This document shows, piece by piece, positions 1 to 12,261 of a DNA stretch of 64,000 bases (its first letter is position 1; the number at the start of each line of letters is the position of its first letter). Below the pieces are notes generated by a model that ran no database searches, was not told the DNA's origin, and worked only from the letters and a program-made list of their open reading frames with translations. Origin of the DNA: Pterois miles. Its lineage: Eukaryota > Chordata > Actinopteri > Perciformes > Scorpaenidae. The translations under genes were made by a program, and so were the position numbers. The stretch covers positions 16,409,501 through 16,473,500 of the forward strand of contig CAMQGK010000008.1 in the NCBI GenBank assembly GCA_947000775.1, written 5' to 3'.

Positions 1-1496
1 GTGAACTCTTTGGGATTACTTGGATTTCTGCATAAATTGGTATAATGGAACATAATAATGTGTTCTTATCTTCATTTAAGTCACAACAGTAGACAAACAC
101 AGTCTGTTTAAACTAATACCACACAAAAAATTCTATGTTTTCCTATTTTTATTGAACACAACATGTAAACATTCACAGTGCAGGGTGGAAAAAGTATGTG
201 AACCCCTAGGATAATGACAATGTGATGAAATTGGAGGTGTTGGTTAAAGCTGCTCTGTCCTATAAAACACACCAGTTTAAAGTTAGCTGTTCTCCAGAAG
301 CATTGCCTGATGGGAACCATGCCTCGCACTAAAGAGCTCTAAGAAGACCTACGATCAAGAACTGTTGACTTATATGAAGCTGGAAAGGGCTACAGAAGTA
401 TCTCTAAAAGCCTTGATGTTCATGTGTCCACAATAAGACAGACTGTCAGGCAGATGGAGAAAGTTCAGCACTGTTGCTACTCTCCCTAGGCGTGGTAAAA
501 ATGACCGCTAGAGCACAGTGCTGAATACTCAATGAAGTGAAGAAGAATCCTAGAGGGTCAGCTAAAGACTTACAGAAATCTCTGGGACATGCTGACATTT
601 TAGTTGACTGATCCAACAATAAGAAAAACATTAAAGAAGAATGGAGTTCATGGGAGGATACCACAGAGGAAGCCACTGCTGTCCAAAAAAAACATGGCTG
701 CACGTTTGAAGTTTGCAAAAGAGCACCTGGATGCTCCACAGCACTACTGGCTAAATATTCGGTGGACAGATGAAACCAAAACTGAGTTGGAAGGAACACA
801 CAACGCTATATGTGGAGGAAACAAGGCTCAGCACACCAACATCCCAACTGTGAAACATGGTGGAGGGGCATCATGGTTTGGGGCTGCTTCGCTGCCTCAG
901 GTCCTGGACGGATCGCTGTCATCGATGGAAAAATGAATCCCCAATCTTATCAAGACATTTTGCAGGAAAACAACATCTGTCTGCCAACTAAAGCTCACCA
1001 GAAGATGGGTGATGCAACAGGACAACGACCCAAAGCATAGAAGTAAATCAACAACAGAACAGCTTCAACAGAAGAAAAAAGGCCTTCTGGAGTGGACCAG
1101 TCAGAGTCCTGACCTCAACCCCACTGAGATGGCATGACCTTAAGAGAGCGATTCACACCAGACATCCAGAATATTGGTGAAGTGAAACAGTTCTGTAAAG
1201 AGGAACGGTCCAAAATGCCTCCTGATCGTTGGGCTGATCATGGTCTGATAGGTCTGATCTGCAACTACAGGAAACGTTAATTAAATCCAAAGGTTCACAT
1301 ACTTTTTCCACCCTGCACTCTGAATGTTTGTGTTCAATAAAAACATGAAAACATTTTTTTGTATGGTATTAGTTTAAGGTTTAAGCAGACTGTTTGTCTA
1401 TTGTGACTTAGATGAAGATCAGAACACATTTTTTGACCAATTTATGCAGAAATCCACGTAATCCCAAAGGTTCACATACTTTTTCTTGCAACTGTA
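1..1496 (+). mobile_element. Tc1/mariner-type DNA transposon, 5' tip cut by window edge
   Basis: Long terminal inverted repeats of about 210 bp (1-210 and 1290-1496) bound a broken transposase. Each arm carries two direct repeats based on AAAGTATGTGAACC: inner left near 190-206, inner right near 1291-1310, outer right near 1469-1485. The outer left copy is cut by the window start. This is the IR/DR layout known from fish Tc1 elements such as Sleeping Beauty. The right tip ends in CTTGCAACTGTA, whose TA at 1495-1496 is the expected TA target. About 20 bp of the left tip should lie upstream of the window. The element is non-autonomous because its transposase is interrupted. Confidence 0.93.
319..1137 (+). 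pseudogene. Tc1-like transposase pseudogene
   Basis: The reading begins at ATG 319 (MPRTKEL) and meets a stop at 340-342. It continues in the same frame with a paired-like helix-turn-helix (KGYRSISKSLDVHVSTIRQ) to a second stop at 487-489. The DDE domain follows: the first catalytic Asp is in WTDE near 754-765, and a one-base slip near 865 moves MVWGCFAASG to another frame. The frame is regained before QQDNDPKH (from 1015) and LNPTE. The second Asp and the Glu are separated by 34 residues, the D34E spacing of Tc1 transposases. A stop at 1135-1137 follows the Glu almost at once, so the C-terminus is lost. All three catalytic residues survive but the protein cannot be made. Confidence 0.92.
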
Positions 1497-2129
1497 TGAA
1501 ACAACTCCTCAGCAAAAACCTTCAAAATAAGCCGTAGATAGGAATGAAACTGGAAAGTTTGGTGTATGCGAGCGCTACTGAAGTGGAGATTTCTGGCTCA
1601 GTCTGAAAAAAATTTAATACATTTTGACGACATTACAGAGAAATAGAGTAAAAAAAATTACCATGAAACTTTCTCAATTGATTATTATATGATACTAGAA
1701 CAGAATTATTTTTTGCATAACAAGTTTTCTGAAAATGCTAATTTGCATAAACTTCCAGGTAAGAATCTGAACACTGGATAAGGCCAGGTTACTATTCTTA
1801 TTAATTGTATTACAAGTTCTCTGAAATGTTGTGTTTAAATATGCAAATGAAACTTTTGATGAAATAGACAAAGTAGTAAAATAATCACCTAAATGTGTAT
1901 TTCTGAATGTTTTCTTTGCACTAAAATCTCAAAACTGACAAAAAAAAAAACAGTATTTATCAGGGTTGTTGAGCTGCCTTAAATATTGATGTCCTATTGA
2001 ATCGAAAACTGGCTTGCGAATAGGGTTAAAAATGAACAAATTAGTTTAACAATGTTGGCATTATGTTGTTATTTTGATATTTTCTTGCATTATTTGCTTC
2101 TTATTACATTACAGGCATCATTGCACTTG
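1497..2129. other. AT-rich intergenic DNA, nothing recognised
   Basis: No gene, RNA or recognised repeat is visible. The stretch is AT-rich with a short A run near 1941. Confidence 0.5.
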
Positions 2130-2286
2130 TTTTATTACATTATTGACATTCACTATGGGAAATGATCACGTTAAAGGCCTCCAAAGGGTCAAACGGAGGG
2201 TAGTGTCTTATTGACTGACCACTGCAGGGATTGAACCCGTGACCTGGCAGTTACAGCACAGCTTCCAAACCACAAGGCCGCTCCTC
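2130..2286 (-). mobile_element. tRNA-derived SINE copy
   Basis: On the minus strand a pol III-like head starts near 2286 (GGAGCGGCCTTGTGGTTTGG). A B-box-like GGTTCAATCCC follows at 2227-2237, then an unrelated body. The box A to box B spacing suits a tRNA-derived SINE. No cloverleaf forms, so it is not a tRNA gene. The 3' limit is uncertain. Confidence 0.55.
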
Positions 2287-3427
2287 CATGTGTGCAGCGG
2301 TACGATTGGAGAGGTTTTGGTGTCAGTTTGGGTGACAGGAGGGCCTTTGTGCAGCGTTTAAGGGCCTGCCTGGGAAATCGTAGTTTAAATGGCGCTCGGG
2401 GGCTCGTAAGAGCGTCCTTGATGGGCTCGTAGGGAGTTCATAGCGTGGTGGAGAGGGTTCGTGATGTAGTGATGAGGGCTCATAAGGCTGGTGTTACGGG
2501 CACAGGAAGGTCAGCGAGAAGCTAATGGTGGACTCCAACTTGTAGCCTCTTCTTGACCTGACGGAGAAGAATTTACGCTTTCTTCCATCTTGTCCAACCA
2601 CTTCATTTGCGTCCACTTCCGTTAATTTATGTCGCACAACAACCGCCTGCTTTGGTGTGCTTTGGCTGAAGGGCGGCCATCCGTGAATACAAAACCTCAT
2701 TACATACTGATTCTGATTCATTCACTCAATTCCTTCTACATTTATTTCATCTTGTCGTCTCTTACTCCCAGCCACTCTCCTCTTCCCCTCATCGCCCTCT
2801 CCTCTTGATGGGAAACTCAGGGTCAATGTGTTTAACACACCCACAAATATATAAGGTCTCTCTCTAAAGAGGGCCCCCTGTTTCTATCGAGACCCCGACA
2901 TGCTCGTTAAAATCCTCCCAGAACCGCTCATCCTTTTTTCAAACACTCCTCTCCCCCTTTCTTCCTTCTCCCTCTTCATATTTTCTTTCTTCATCAGCGT
3001 CTTCACTCCCTCCTTCTCGTCCTGATTTCCTTCTCTTGCTGCCCTCGTCACCTCTCCCATCCCGGAGGTGAAGAGTGCACAGGAAAAAATGCCACAGACG
3101 TTCTTTCTGTCTTGCACTTCTCATTTCCTTCCACATACTTTCCTCCCATCACGGCCCACTTCGCAATTTCTCTTGGTCCTTTTTCTTTCCCCTCCGTCCA
3201 AAAGCCCGGGGGTTAATAGTGCAGAGGAGAGTGTTTCTGCTTCGGGGAGTCATGGTCATTACTGTCAACGATCACCGGAGGGACGGAGGAGAAAGAGCTG
3301 AGAGGAGGACTCAATGCTTAGAAGTTAACAGTTGAATGGACGGGTGAAGCCACAAAAACTGCAGATTGCAGCAACCCAGATAAACCAAAATAGGCAACAT
3401 GAACGCAACTGAACTTCAGTAAGGTCA
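2287..3427. other. Intergenic DNA, pyrimidine-rich in its second half
   Basis: No exon with supporting splice sites is seen. From about 2740 to 3200 the plus strand is rich in C and T, which opens short frames on both strands that I do not take as genes. Confidence 0.45.
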
Positions 3428-3435
3428 TGATGGAC

Positions 3436-4306
3436 CAGGGGGGGCATTCATTGTTCCTGGGGGCCACACGAGAAACCCAGATTGTTGCCAGGGACCAAAC
3501 AAATACTGTCAGACGTAACCTCTATTTTATCACTATAGAAACATACTGGACACTTATTGTTCAGCATTTCTTATACTGAAAATCACTCCAGCAGATTATC
3601 GAGAAAATGACATTACAGACTGGAGTCTACGAACCGTACAGGACTGACTGTTTGGGCAGTAATGTTTCTATTAACAAAACTTAACATTTAACTTAAGATT
3701 AACACTTAATTTAACATTTAACATTAACAATTACTGTACATTTAACATTTAACTTAACATTAACAATTTAAAATTTAACACTAACACCAACTGTACATTT
3801 AACTTAACATTGACACTTACGTTTCTTTCTTTGGCTACATGCAGCTTTGTAAAAGTCCTCTCTGCTTTAGTATCTCAGCCAGTAGACCCTCGGCTGTCCT
3901 CTCCTTCTCATCTCCAGACAGCTTTCTGTTATTTTTCTGCATGTTTTGTCTCAAAGTGACAGTTCTAGTTGTATTCTTTGAATACAGCCATGTTAGTTAC
4001 AAACTAAGCACACAGCTTTACCGCCAACCTCCGCAAAAAAATACTTAGCAGTCTATGAGTTATTATAGACGTGCCACTGGAGGGACTGCTGCCTGTGGAC
4101 TAGGACTGGACCACCTCGTGGATTTGGGGCGGGGAGGGGTCCACGGCAGCACTCGCTGCTCGTTGAGAAGAGTAAGAATGGTACGTGCCTTCATGTCCGA
4201 GTCTCACAAAGTCTCCAATAATGTGGTTTGTCTGAGACCTCCCCGGCCGGACAGAACCATCACGAGGGCCGGAAACGACCCGCGGGCCGTATAATGCCCA
4301 GGTCTG
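3436..4306. mobile_element. Non-autonomous hAT-type transposon with 8-bp target duplication
   Basis: The segment starts CAGGGGGGGCATT and ends AATGCCCAGGTCTG, an imperfect inverted repeat (right end reversed: CAGACCTGGGCATT). It is flanked on both sides by the perfect 8-bp direct repeat TGATGGAC (3428-3435 and 4307-4314). An 8-bp duplication with CAG...CTG-type ends is the hallmark of hAT elements. The 871-bp interior has no transposase-like frame. It holds a degenerate AACATTTAAC tract at about 3680-3815, and its right end matches the widespread CCCGCGGGCCGTA motif of vertebrate hAT remnants. Confidence 0.85.
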
Positions 4307-4430
4307 TGATGGACCTTAGGAAACACACTCCCTATTTTGTAATGTAAAGGAATTCAGCAACTTCAGGTCAAACCAGCCAACGTATCCTCGAACAAAGGTT
4401 CATATGATTTCTTACAAAAAGGTAACTTAA

Positions 4431-4800
4431 AGGATAACTTTGGTATTTTTCAACCTGGACCCTATCTTCTCATGTTTTTGTGTCAAAGTGCCTATTGGGG
4501 ACAACAAATTTTTGAATTTGATCTAGTATTGAGGGAGAACGCTTTAGCCGCCAGCCGCTAAACAAGCTGTAATGTTATTATTTGGGGCAACGGACACTGT
4601 CAGATTATTATTGTGTCTGACAACATTATAGAAGGGGCACTAAGAGAAATGAGACTTTTTCTTATCTTTCATTTACTGTTTGAGTGCCGGTGTTGTCAGA
4701 GTGATAGTGTATCTTAATAATAATCATCGGTAGAGTGGATATTAGGGATGTTCATAATTAACTATTAACCGATAGCAACAAACAGTGTCCGACAACCTGA
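4431..4800 (+). repeat. Dispersed repeat, MITE-like start
   Basis: Begins AAAGGATAACTTTGGTATTT, a start shared by many short teleost DNA-transposon remnants. Near 4743 it runs into a fragment resembling the family at 24185, 27060 and 36835 (motif ATAATTAACTATTAACCGAT). Boundaries are not resolved. Confidence 0.45.
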
Positions 4801-5069
4801 ACCAGCCTCAGAAATACTTCCACTTTCCTCCATTTTATCATTTGATTCTAATCCTCTTCTAGCCTTTATTTTTGTAGTTTAAGTTTGAAGTTCCTTTATT
4901 ATTTTTTCATTTTTCTTTCCCTCTTCTTTACTTCCACTGATGGCTTCAGCAGGCCTCGTGAAATGTCTCCACACACAGAAAGAGAAAGAGGACTCTGAGG
5001 GGTAATCGTGGTTCAGAGGCCAAACAAATGTTCTGTCAGATTTACTGGCTGAGCGAGGTTGGTGGCGCT

Positions 5070-5070
<1 letters not shown>

Positions 5071-5118
<48 letters not shown>
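5071..5118. repeat. (AC)n microsatellite
   Basis: Uninterrupted CA dinucleotide tract, about 48 bp. Confidence 0.97.
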
Positions 5119-5119
<1 letters not shown>

Positions 5120-5120
5120 T

Positions 5121-5828
5121 TGGATAAACAAATTATATCATATCATACACACACACACACTTTGTTAGCTCACCACTACATGACCTACCTCAACCTTTAG
5201 CCCGTCTTTAACTCACCACCGTGAGGCCGACCTTTACCTTCTCCCTGACCTGAACCTGACCTGAACTCCACCCCTGACCACTCACTCTGAAAACCCTCTA
5301 ACTGACCTGTTTTTCTATTCTGGTGGAGTCTAAATACCATTCAGAAGTGTGAAAAAGCATGTTGGAGTATTTATGAATCTAAATTGCCTCCTTTGTCTTG
5401 CTGGAAAACATTATAATACTCTCTTCCAGGACATGCAGGACTTCCTACATCTGAGCATTCGTTTGACATGTGAGAACTTAATTTCATCAGTAAGATTGTT
5501 CACAGGTGGGGACGGAGGGAAATATGATTTTCATATATGGAAAAAAGCCTTGAAAAAATGTGCTTTTTTGACAACAGACATTCAGATGCAGTTTTTAACA
5601 GAATTAATAATATAAGAGGTTCCTGGATAATTGTCTGTGACTTATTCGCTTACTAACACAATTGGAGATTTATTTCCGCTCTTAAGGATGATCATTTTTG
5701 AATTATTTTGTCAGTATTTTCTCCACATGAACCCAAAGAGAGTTTAAAACTTGCTTAGGAGGGACATTTTTTCATCTAGTATGTGTATATCTTAAATATA
5801 TTGTATATTAGGACTGTGAAAGTAAAGG
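5121..5828. other. Intergenic DNA with an unassigned 88-codon frame
   Basis: A plus-strand frame spans 5349-5615 (88 codons). It has no recognisable domain and no splice or promoter support. The rest shows nothing. Confidence 0.35.
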
Positions 5829-5927
5829 GGAAAAAAAAAAAATAAAAAAAAATCAATTAAAAGTCAAAAATTTCTTTAAAGCTGGTTTGAAAATTAGGGT
5901 GGAATGGGGTGAGAAGAAAAAAAAAGG

Positions 5928-5964
<37 letters not shown>

Positions 5965-6116
5965 AAAAAAAAAAAAAAAAAAGGAAGGAAAAGGAGGAAA
6001 AAAAAAAAAAATAAAAAAAAAGGAAAAAAAAAAAGAGGGAGAAAAAAAAAGGAAAAAGGGGTATAAAAAAAAAAAAAAAATGGCTACTTTAAATAAGGAA
6101 AAAAAAAAAAAAAAAG
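5829..6116 (+). repeat. A-rich low-complexity tract
   Basis: Nearly pure A broken by G doublets and a few T. Frames through it give lysine-rich nonsense. It may descend from expanded poly(A). Confidence 0.9.
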
Positions 6117-6225
6117 TAAATTATATTTATTTGCTCAAATCAGAACCTGTGAGGGTTTCTGGACAGTATTTGTCATTGTTTTGTGTTGTTAATTGATTTC
6201 CAATAAAAAATATATACATACATTT

Positions 6226-6366
6226 GCATAAAGCAGCATATTTGCACACTCCCATGTTGATAAGAATATTAAATATTTGACAAATCTCCCTTTAAAGGTA
6301 CATTTTGAACAGATGAAAACGTGCAATTAATTTGCCTAGAACTATTTTAATCGATTAACAGCCCTA
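6226..6366 (-). repeat. Dispersed repeat family R1, minus copy
   Basis: The reverse complement matches copies at 12262, 21196, 35098 and 61720. Shared motifs are ACCTTAAAGGGAGATTTGTC and AGTATTTAATACTCTTATCA. The end near 6366 (AACAGCCCTAATG) matches the AGGGCTGT-type start of the family. Probably a short non-autonomous DNA element; class not proven. Confidence 0.7.
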
Positions 6367-7031
6367 ATGTTAACAGAATGTCTGTTTTCCCACATTTATC
6401 AACAACAATACTGTAATTTAATTAATTTTGACTTTAAAACCTGGTCATTATTTTCACAGTTTATTACATGTGATTCTGCCGTACGGTTATTTACTGTAAT
6501 TTGATGCATGCCCACTTTTTTCTACATAACTGGGTCATGATGAGTCCACAAGCTGTTTTTATGTCTAAACATACAGTATGTATGATGATGTAAACATACT
6601 TATGTAAGTGTATTTTTTCATCTAGCTAGGCTACCAAATGAAGCTGTATTTGATTGTGTGCAGAAACATGCAGTAGTGATCATGTTTTGATAAATATTTA
6701 TGCTCACATTCTCATATAATCTTGTTAAATTTGTTTGTCATTAAACATATATTAGCCATCAGATGCATTTGATTTTACAGTCAGGTATACGTGTCTGTGT
6801 GTGTGTGTGTACTTTGTGCGTATGTGCGCAGACATGACTTGACGCTGGTACCTCAGCTGGTACTGTTTAGCAGGAGACGGTGCAGTCGGACCCTGTGACT
6901 GATCTTTCAACACCTCCACAACACACACACACACATTCAAAGTCACAAATGAGCTCTCAGCACCTCGGCTACGAAGCATTCCTGTGACATGTACATGTTA
7001 AGGTCACGGGGTCCCACTCAGGACTGGCTCG

Positions 7032-7033
<2 letters not shown>
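6367..7033. other. AT-rich intergenic DNA
   Basis: Nothing recognised except short (GT)n and (AC)n runs near 6794 and 6921. Confidence 0.45.
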
Positions 7034-7077
<44 letters not shown>

Positions 7078-7081
7078 TGTG
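7034..7081. repeat. (GT)n microsatellite
   Basis: GT dinucleotide tract with one A interruption near 7071. Confidence 0.95.
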
Positions 7082-7512
7082 TCTTCATTAAAAAGGCGGC
7101 AGTTTGTCCCATGTAATGATCTTTTACACAAGGCCGACTTCATCCAATCTGAGAATATATCTAAAACAAACTCTGAGGAGCATTTATTTTTTTGCTCGGT
7201 TGTTCCGTCAGGTTTCACGTGTACTTTTTAAATGTCTATTGTGTAAGAAAATAGAAAACTTGAAGCGTGTAATCCTTTTCTGCAGGCCTGAAGTGGAATT
7301 CAGCTTCACAATAAACATATTTGAGAGAGACACATCTCAAATTTTTATTTGTGTGTGCGCCCTCAGATACATTCCCATGACTCCCATTACCACTGATTCC
7401 CACAACATAAGCTTGTATTCCAGTCAATGGTCTTTACAGCATTTGTACTGTATATTTTCATACTTTGTATTTGGATTTATTGTCTTTCTGGTTCATGAAT
7501 GAGTAACTGATT

Positions 7513-7585
7513 ATAAGATAAGATAAGATAAGATAACATAAGATGAACCTTTATTAATGCCCGTAGGGAAATTCAGTCTAGAACG
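7513..7585 (-). mobile_element. SINE/LINE 3' tail fragment
   Basis: The reverse complement reads CTGAATTTCCCTACGGGCATTAATAAAGGTTCATC followed by (TCTTA)n in pieces; the key core is AATAAAGGTTCATC. It resembles the tail of the SINE at 42900-43214 (AATAAAGGTTGATC). Such tails are shared between teleost SINEs and their partner LINEs. Confidence 0.6.
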
Positions 7586-7759
7586 GACTACAAGAACAGC
7601 AAAAAGAGAAAACACTATGAACTTGACACTCAATAACTAAATAAAAATTACTAAATAAACGTTGGAACCCCTAGCTTCAGGCACCTGAAAATGGCACTAC
7701 ATGCATCTGTCTATATTCTCTAAATACATGGAGTCTTGATGGCGAAGGGATTACTCGTA

Positions 7760-7990
7760 GGGGGTGAAGCAACTGGGGTAGAAGGTAGAGCAGGTCACCC
7801 ACCAATCGGAAGGATGGTGGTTCGATTCCTGGCTGCTACAGGGGATGTATCCCTGAGAAAGACACTTAACCCCAAATTGCTCCCAAAGGCATAACCATCG
7901 GTGTGTGAATGAGTCTTTAGATGAGATCCTGATGGGGAAAGTTGGCCTCTGCCAAGTCCATTCACCATTTACCATGACTGGCTGGTAAAT
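7760..7990 (+). mobile_element. tRNA-derived SINE copy
   Basis: An A-box-like GGTAGAGCAGGTCACCC lies at about 7784 and a B box GGTTCGATTCC near 7819. A SINE body with CTTAACCCCAAATTGCTCCC follows. The order and spacing are those of a tRNA-derived SINE of common teleost type. The tail ends near TTCACCATTTACC and a G run. Confidence 0.75.
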
Positions 7991-9156
7991 TACGGGGGGG
8001 GGGCTCACAGCTACATGCTAGTCAGTCAAAATAGCCCTCGCAGCTAGCAAGTTCAAGTGTCAAAGTTCAACTTGACGCAAAAGACACAGATCACCTCCCC
8101 TATCTTGAGTGAATCCACAGATCTATTGGAATTCATTAATTATGTTGTTTTTACCATGAAGAGGAAGAAGAAGAAGAGGTTGGGAATCAGAAACAAAAGT
8201 CAGCCGTCTAACCATCAACGGGAGAAAAACAGACGGAGGCCTTCAGGAATTTTTATTTGTTCTTTGATGTCCACTAATATTAGCCACGTTTTATGCTGTC
8301 TGGAGACGAAAACAAGCGAATATCCATGAAGACACGTTAAATGTTTGCTATGTAAGAATTAATTCGTTAAAGGTGTTTCCATATCCTATTTAGTGTATCA
8401 AGTCTTTTTCAACAAAGACAAAAACCACCTTAAGCAAGCGTAAAAAGGAATGTTTCTGTTTTCATACAGCTTTTCTAATGCGATACTTCAAATTGTGCAT
8501 AAAATATGTGACTGGTAACACGGCTAATAAGACCTGGCACAGTTAAAATCGGGACTGCATCAGCAAAAACCTCCAAAGAGGACAAAGTCCACGCTGTTTG
8601 ATGGACAGGAGATTTCTGGGATATGCACCAAGAAAGTTCAATTGTGGATAAATTCTGGTTGTTTTCACAGAGCTATAATTACAAGTGAGGAGATAAGTGG
8701 AAAAAGTAAAATCAGTCATCCAGTTGTCATTATAAAGTCATACGGGCTCAAGTCTCACGGCGCTACATGCTGTTAATGTGAAGCTGAGTTTTCAGTTCAT
8801 ACACACATATATGACTCTGTAGCTTCAGCAGGCGAAGCCAAGAGAGAGGGAACTCTTTTCCATAGACGTCAGAGAGCAAACTCAGTCCGCTCACACACAT
8901 GTATGAGCACACACTCAGAGCGGCGGGTAGGGGGGCATGTTTGTGGTTAGCGCTGAGGAATTACCATGGGCTTATTCCGTCATTTGCCAAAGCTCGGGGG
9001 GTAAGGAGGAATAATTCCACCGAAACACCAAAAACCACAATAAAGCATTTCTGCTGAGAGAGTGAGAGAGAGAGAGAGAATGGAATGGAAAAGAGGGGCG
9101 GAGAGGCAGCGAGGGGCCGAAAAACGACAAAAACACAACCAGTGTCCGACCCCCAG
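7991..9156. other. Intergenic DNA, nothing recognised
   Basis: No exon or recognised repeat. A short (GA)n run lies at about 9058-9080. Confidence 0.4.
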
Positions 9157-9768
9157 GGACGGACGGATGGACGGATGGATGGACGGATTGGATGGATGGA
9201 TGGACGGACGGATTGGATGGACGGATGGATGGATGGATGGACGGATGGACGGACAGATGGACGGATTGGATGGATGGACGGATTGGATGGATGGATGGAC
9301 GGACGGATTGGATGGACGGATGGATGGATGGACGGATGGACGGACGGATGGATGGACGGACAGATTGGATGGATGGACGGACGGCTGGATGGATGGACGG
9401 ATTGGATGGATGGATGAACGGACGGATTGGATGGACAGATGGATGGATGGACGGATGGATGGATGGACGGACGGATGGACGGACAGATGGACGGATTGGA
9501 TGGATGGACGGATTGGATGGATGGATGGACGGACGGATTGGATGGACGGATGGATGGATGGACGGATGGATGAACGGATGGATGGACGGACAGATTGGAT
9601 GGATGGATGGATGGATGGACGGACGGACGGCTGGATGGATGGACTGGATGGACGGATGGATGGATGGATGGACTGGATGGATGGATGGACGGACGGCTGG
9701 ATGGATGGACTGGATGGATGGATGGATGAATGGATGGACGGAGGACGGACGGACAGACGGATGGATGC
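9157..9768 (+). repeat. GGAT/GGAC tetranucleotide array, about 610 bp
   Basis: Tandem GGAT and GGAC tetramers with recurrent GATTGGATGGA breaks that create longer repeated blocks, for example GGACGGATTGGATGGA. All frames on both strands stay open because of the repeat (Asp-Gly-Trp-Met or Pro-Ser-Ile-His strings). It is not coding. Confidence 0.97.
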
Positions 9769-9954
9769 AGGGTGGCGAGGACAAGAAGAAGAGGATGCAA
9801 GCAGTGGTCACTTAGAAGGAGGCTACACGGCCTCCAGTGGCTGATCAAGGTAAACGTTCACCTACGTGATCAGTCTGTACAGAACATTTCATTCTGTCAC
9901 ATTGGATTTTGGTGGTTTACTTTTTGTTTATTACCGTTTGCGTACTGATTTTTG

Positions 9955-10090
9955 TTAAACAGGTCATAATTCCCTCTCTGTTATCTATTTTATGTTGCTG
10001 TGAAAACATCTCCTTCAAACAACTGAATTTATTCAAGTTTCTCGCCAAAAACTACATTTTACAAAATTACATTTGAACATATAACGAGAG
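9955..10090 (+). repeat. Dispersed repeat R6, first copy
   Basis: Matches 19741-19870 closely (shared ATTCCCTCTCTGTTATCTAT and CAACTG.ATTTATTCAAG). Both copies are in the same orientation. Class unknown. Confidence 0.7.
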
Positions 10091-12261
10091 AATTTATCTT
10101 TACCCAGTGCTCATTTTTACTGTACAGAGCCTGAATGCATCATAATGTCTGGCATCTCTCGTTAACGTTAGCTGTTAGCTTCATTCAGAACGGTGCTGCT
10201 AACAGCTAACTTTAACTAGATGACAGTGATTTCTCTGCATCCCAAACACATTTCTCTCATCCCTGGAATGCCGTTAGTCCCTGACGGTACCTGCAGTACC
10301 TGCGATACTGTAAAGAACAAACATCGACTTGGTACTAAAGTACTGGTTCTTGTGGCATGCCTCATGCTGAATATTATTATTTCTGACTATCAAGAAAATG
10401 CAACCTTTTTATTTTTCTTCAAATTAAGGGAAGCTCTATACGTAGTAGGTTTATCAACCACATCAGCCGTTACTGGTTTTCACACTTCAACAACAATTTG
10501 CAACAAAAAGCAAAAGGATCCAACTTTCTTCAGACATCAGCCTACAGCTGAAAAATGTGCTACCGGTTAGAGTTAGCAAACTTCCAGGTAGATGAAACAT
10601 ATATTTTTGACCTGATCACAAATAACAGAAATAACAGTAGATTTCTCTGCAGTAGTTCTGTTTTAACAGGCACTCTTCCTATGACATATGCTTCAAACAA
10701 CCATATACGAGCTTGGAAACGATTTATCTGTGGGCTCTGCGCCCCAAGATGCACGACAAGAGGTGAAACTACATGGAGAGAGTTAGAAAAAGGTCGTCAC
10801 CAAGCATCCATTGTACTGAGAAACCAGAAGCAACAGTGTGACATGTGCACCAAACAGCAGGCGAAAGTTCAAGTTGCTGAGAGACATTTCTGTAAAAGTT
10901 CAACTGCTCTGACAAAGAAGGCAATTAGTGCCTCCGTCATGTCTGCTGGATAATAAAGAGTGAACAAATTACTTTCCTGTCAGGATAATTGATGAGAAAA
11001 TGTTAAAACAAAAGTGCAGAGAGATGGATGACACCACGATGAAAGACCGAGTGGAAAGAAAAGGCAAGAGTGAGTCATGAAACAAGTTTCCCTCACAGCC
11101 GGCAACGGAAAGGACTCATATCAAAAAAAGTCATTTTGATGATATAAATAACTACATTTTCTTGAAATTTCTAATCTTTTGTGTCCTTTTCTTGCTCTTT
11201 TTCCATCTTCCCTTCTCTTCTATCACCTGACAGTCATGTTCAAAGTCGTGTTTCTCCAACGAGGTGAGAAATGAAAGAGGGATGAATGGCAGGGATGAGT
11301 AACACTGATTAAAGGTGGAGGACTGCGATGATAATGGAGCATCTGTCCACTGCACCTGACCCTAATATAACTGCAAAGGGCCTCTGTGATATCTATCAGT
11401 GTGAGCATCTGTCTTTGAGTATCTATAACACCTTTCATCCCTCGAGGAATCTGTCACATCTTTCAGCGTCTTCCTATTTAGACACCTGGGGAAGACAATA
11501 ATAGGCGGACCACCTGCAGGATGGTATTTAAGGACAGACTGGTGAGGACTGAAAGATGGACAGACAGTGAAGTACATCTGGGACAAATGACCCTTATGTT
11601 GGGGCAACTCAGGAGTTGCATTTTTAGTGAAATATGAAAGTGCATGGAGGAACATAAGATTGAGCTTCAACTATTCCATCCCACTGAGCATCTTTTGGCC
11701 CATTTTTCCAGGGACTATTTAGGTATGTGCCCGTAAGATCTGACATTTCTACAATTCCCCATTCATTGTCTGTATAAGCAGCTGTGCAATGCATTCTGGT
11801 AGTGGCACGTTGCATTTTGAGAGATGGACCATCACATTGGCTGCTCCCCATTTGCATAAAGTTGAGGTCTAGGCTATTTTATGCAAATCAGGGGCATGCA
11901 GTGTGACTCGCCACCTCTGGGAAAGAAATGAGATGATGAAAAGCTTTTAAACGGTAAACTGGTGAACTAACTGTAGTTGATTTACCAAATCAACAAGCCG
12001 CCATGTTGATCTAGTTTGAAATCCGTAAGCACTAGCCCCGGGTAAAAGCAAATCATGGGGCAGAGTGCCTTGAGACAGGTCCAATACTGGGAAGTGGCGC
12101 CCAGTCATATAAGTGGCTCTGTGGAGACCAGCATGCTACCAAACACATTACGACTATGTCAAAAACGGAGATCTTTACCAGGTATAATGTTTACCATGTT
12201 CACTGGGTCGTTCAGCCTGTTAGCATGGAAAAGTTTTGCAGGTATTTCATCATAACTCCGG
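10091..12261. other. Intergenic DNA with unassigned frames
   Basis: Plus-strand frames of 116 codons (10220-10570) and 132 codons (10555-10953) overlap and resemble no family I know. A segment at about 11670-11910 with two ATGCAAAT-like octamers (TTTGCATAAAG, TATGCAAATCAG) looks like a dispersed teleost repeat, but no second copy lies in this window. Confidence 0.35.

Noticed and set aside
2221..2286. tRNA gene on the minus strand
   Set aside because: A and B boxes are present but acceptor and anticodon stems do not pair; it is a SINE head.
5909..6196. Lysine-rich 95-codon frame
   Set aside because: A-rich low-complexity DNA.
8961..9848. Frames of 200-295 codons on both strands, rich in His-Pro-Ser or Asp-Gly-Trp-Met
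   Set aside because: They are translations of the GGAT/GGAC array; every frame is open because the tetramers contain no stop.
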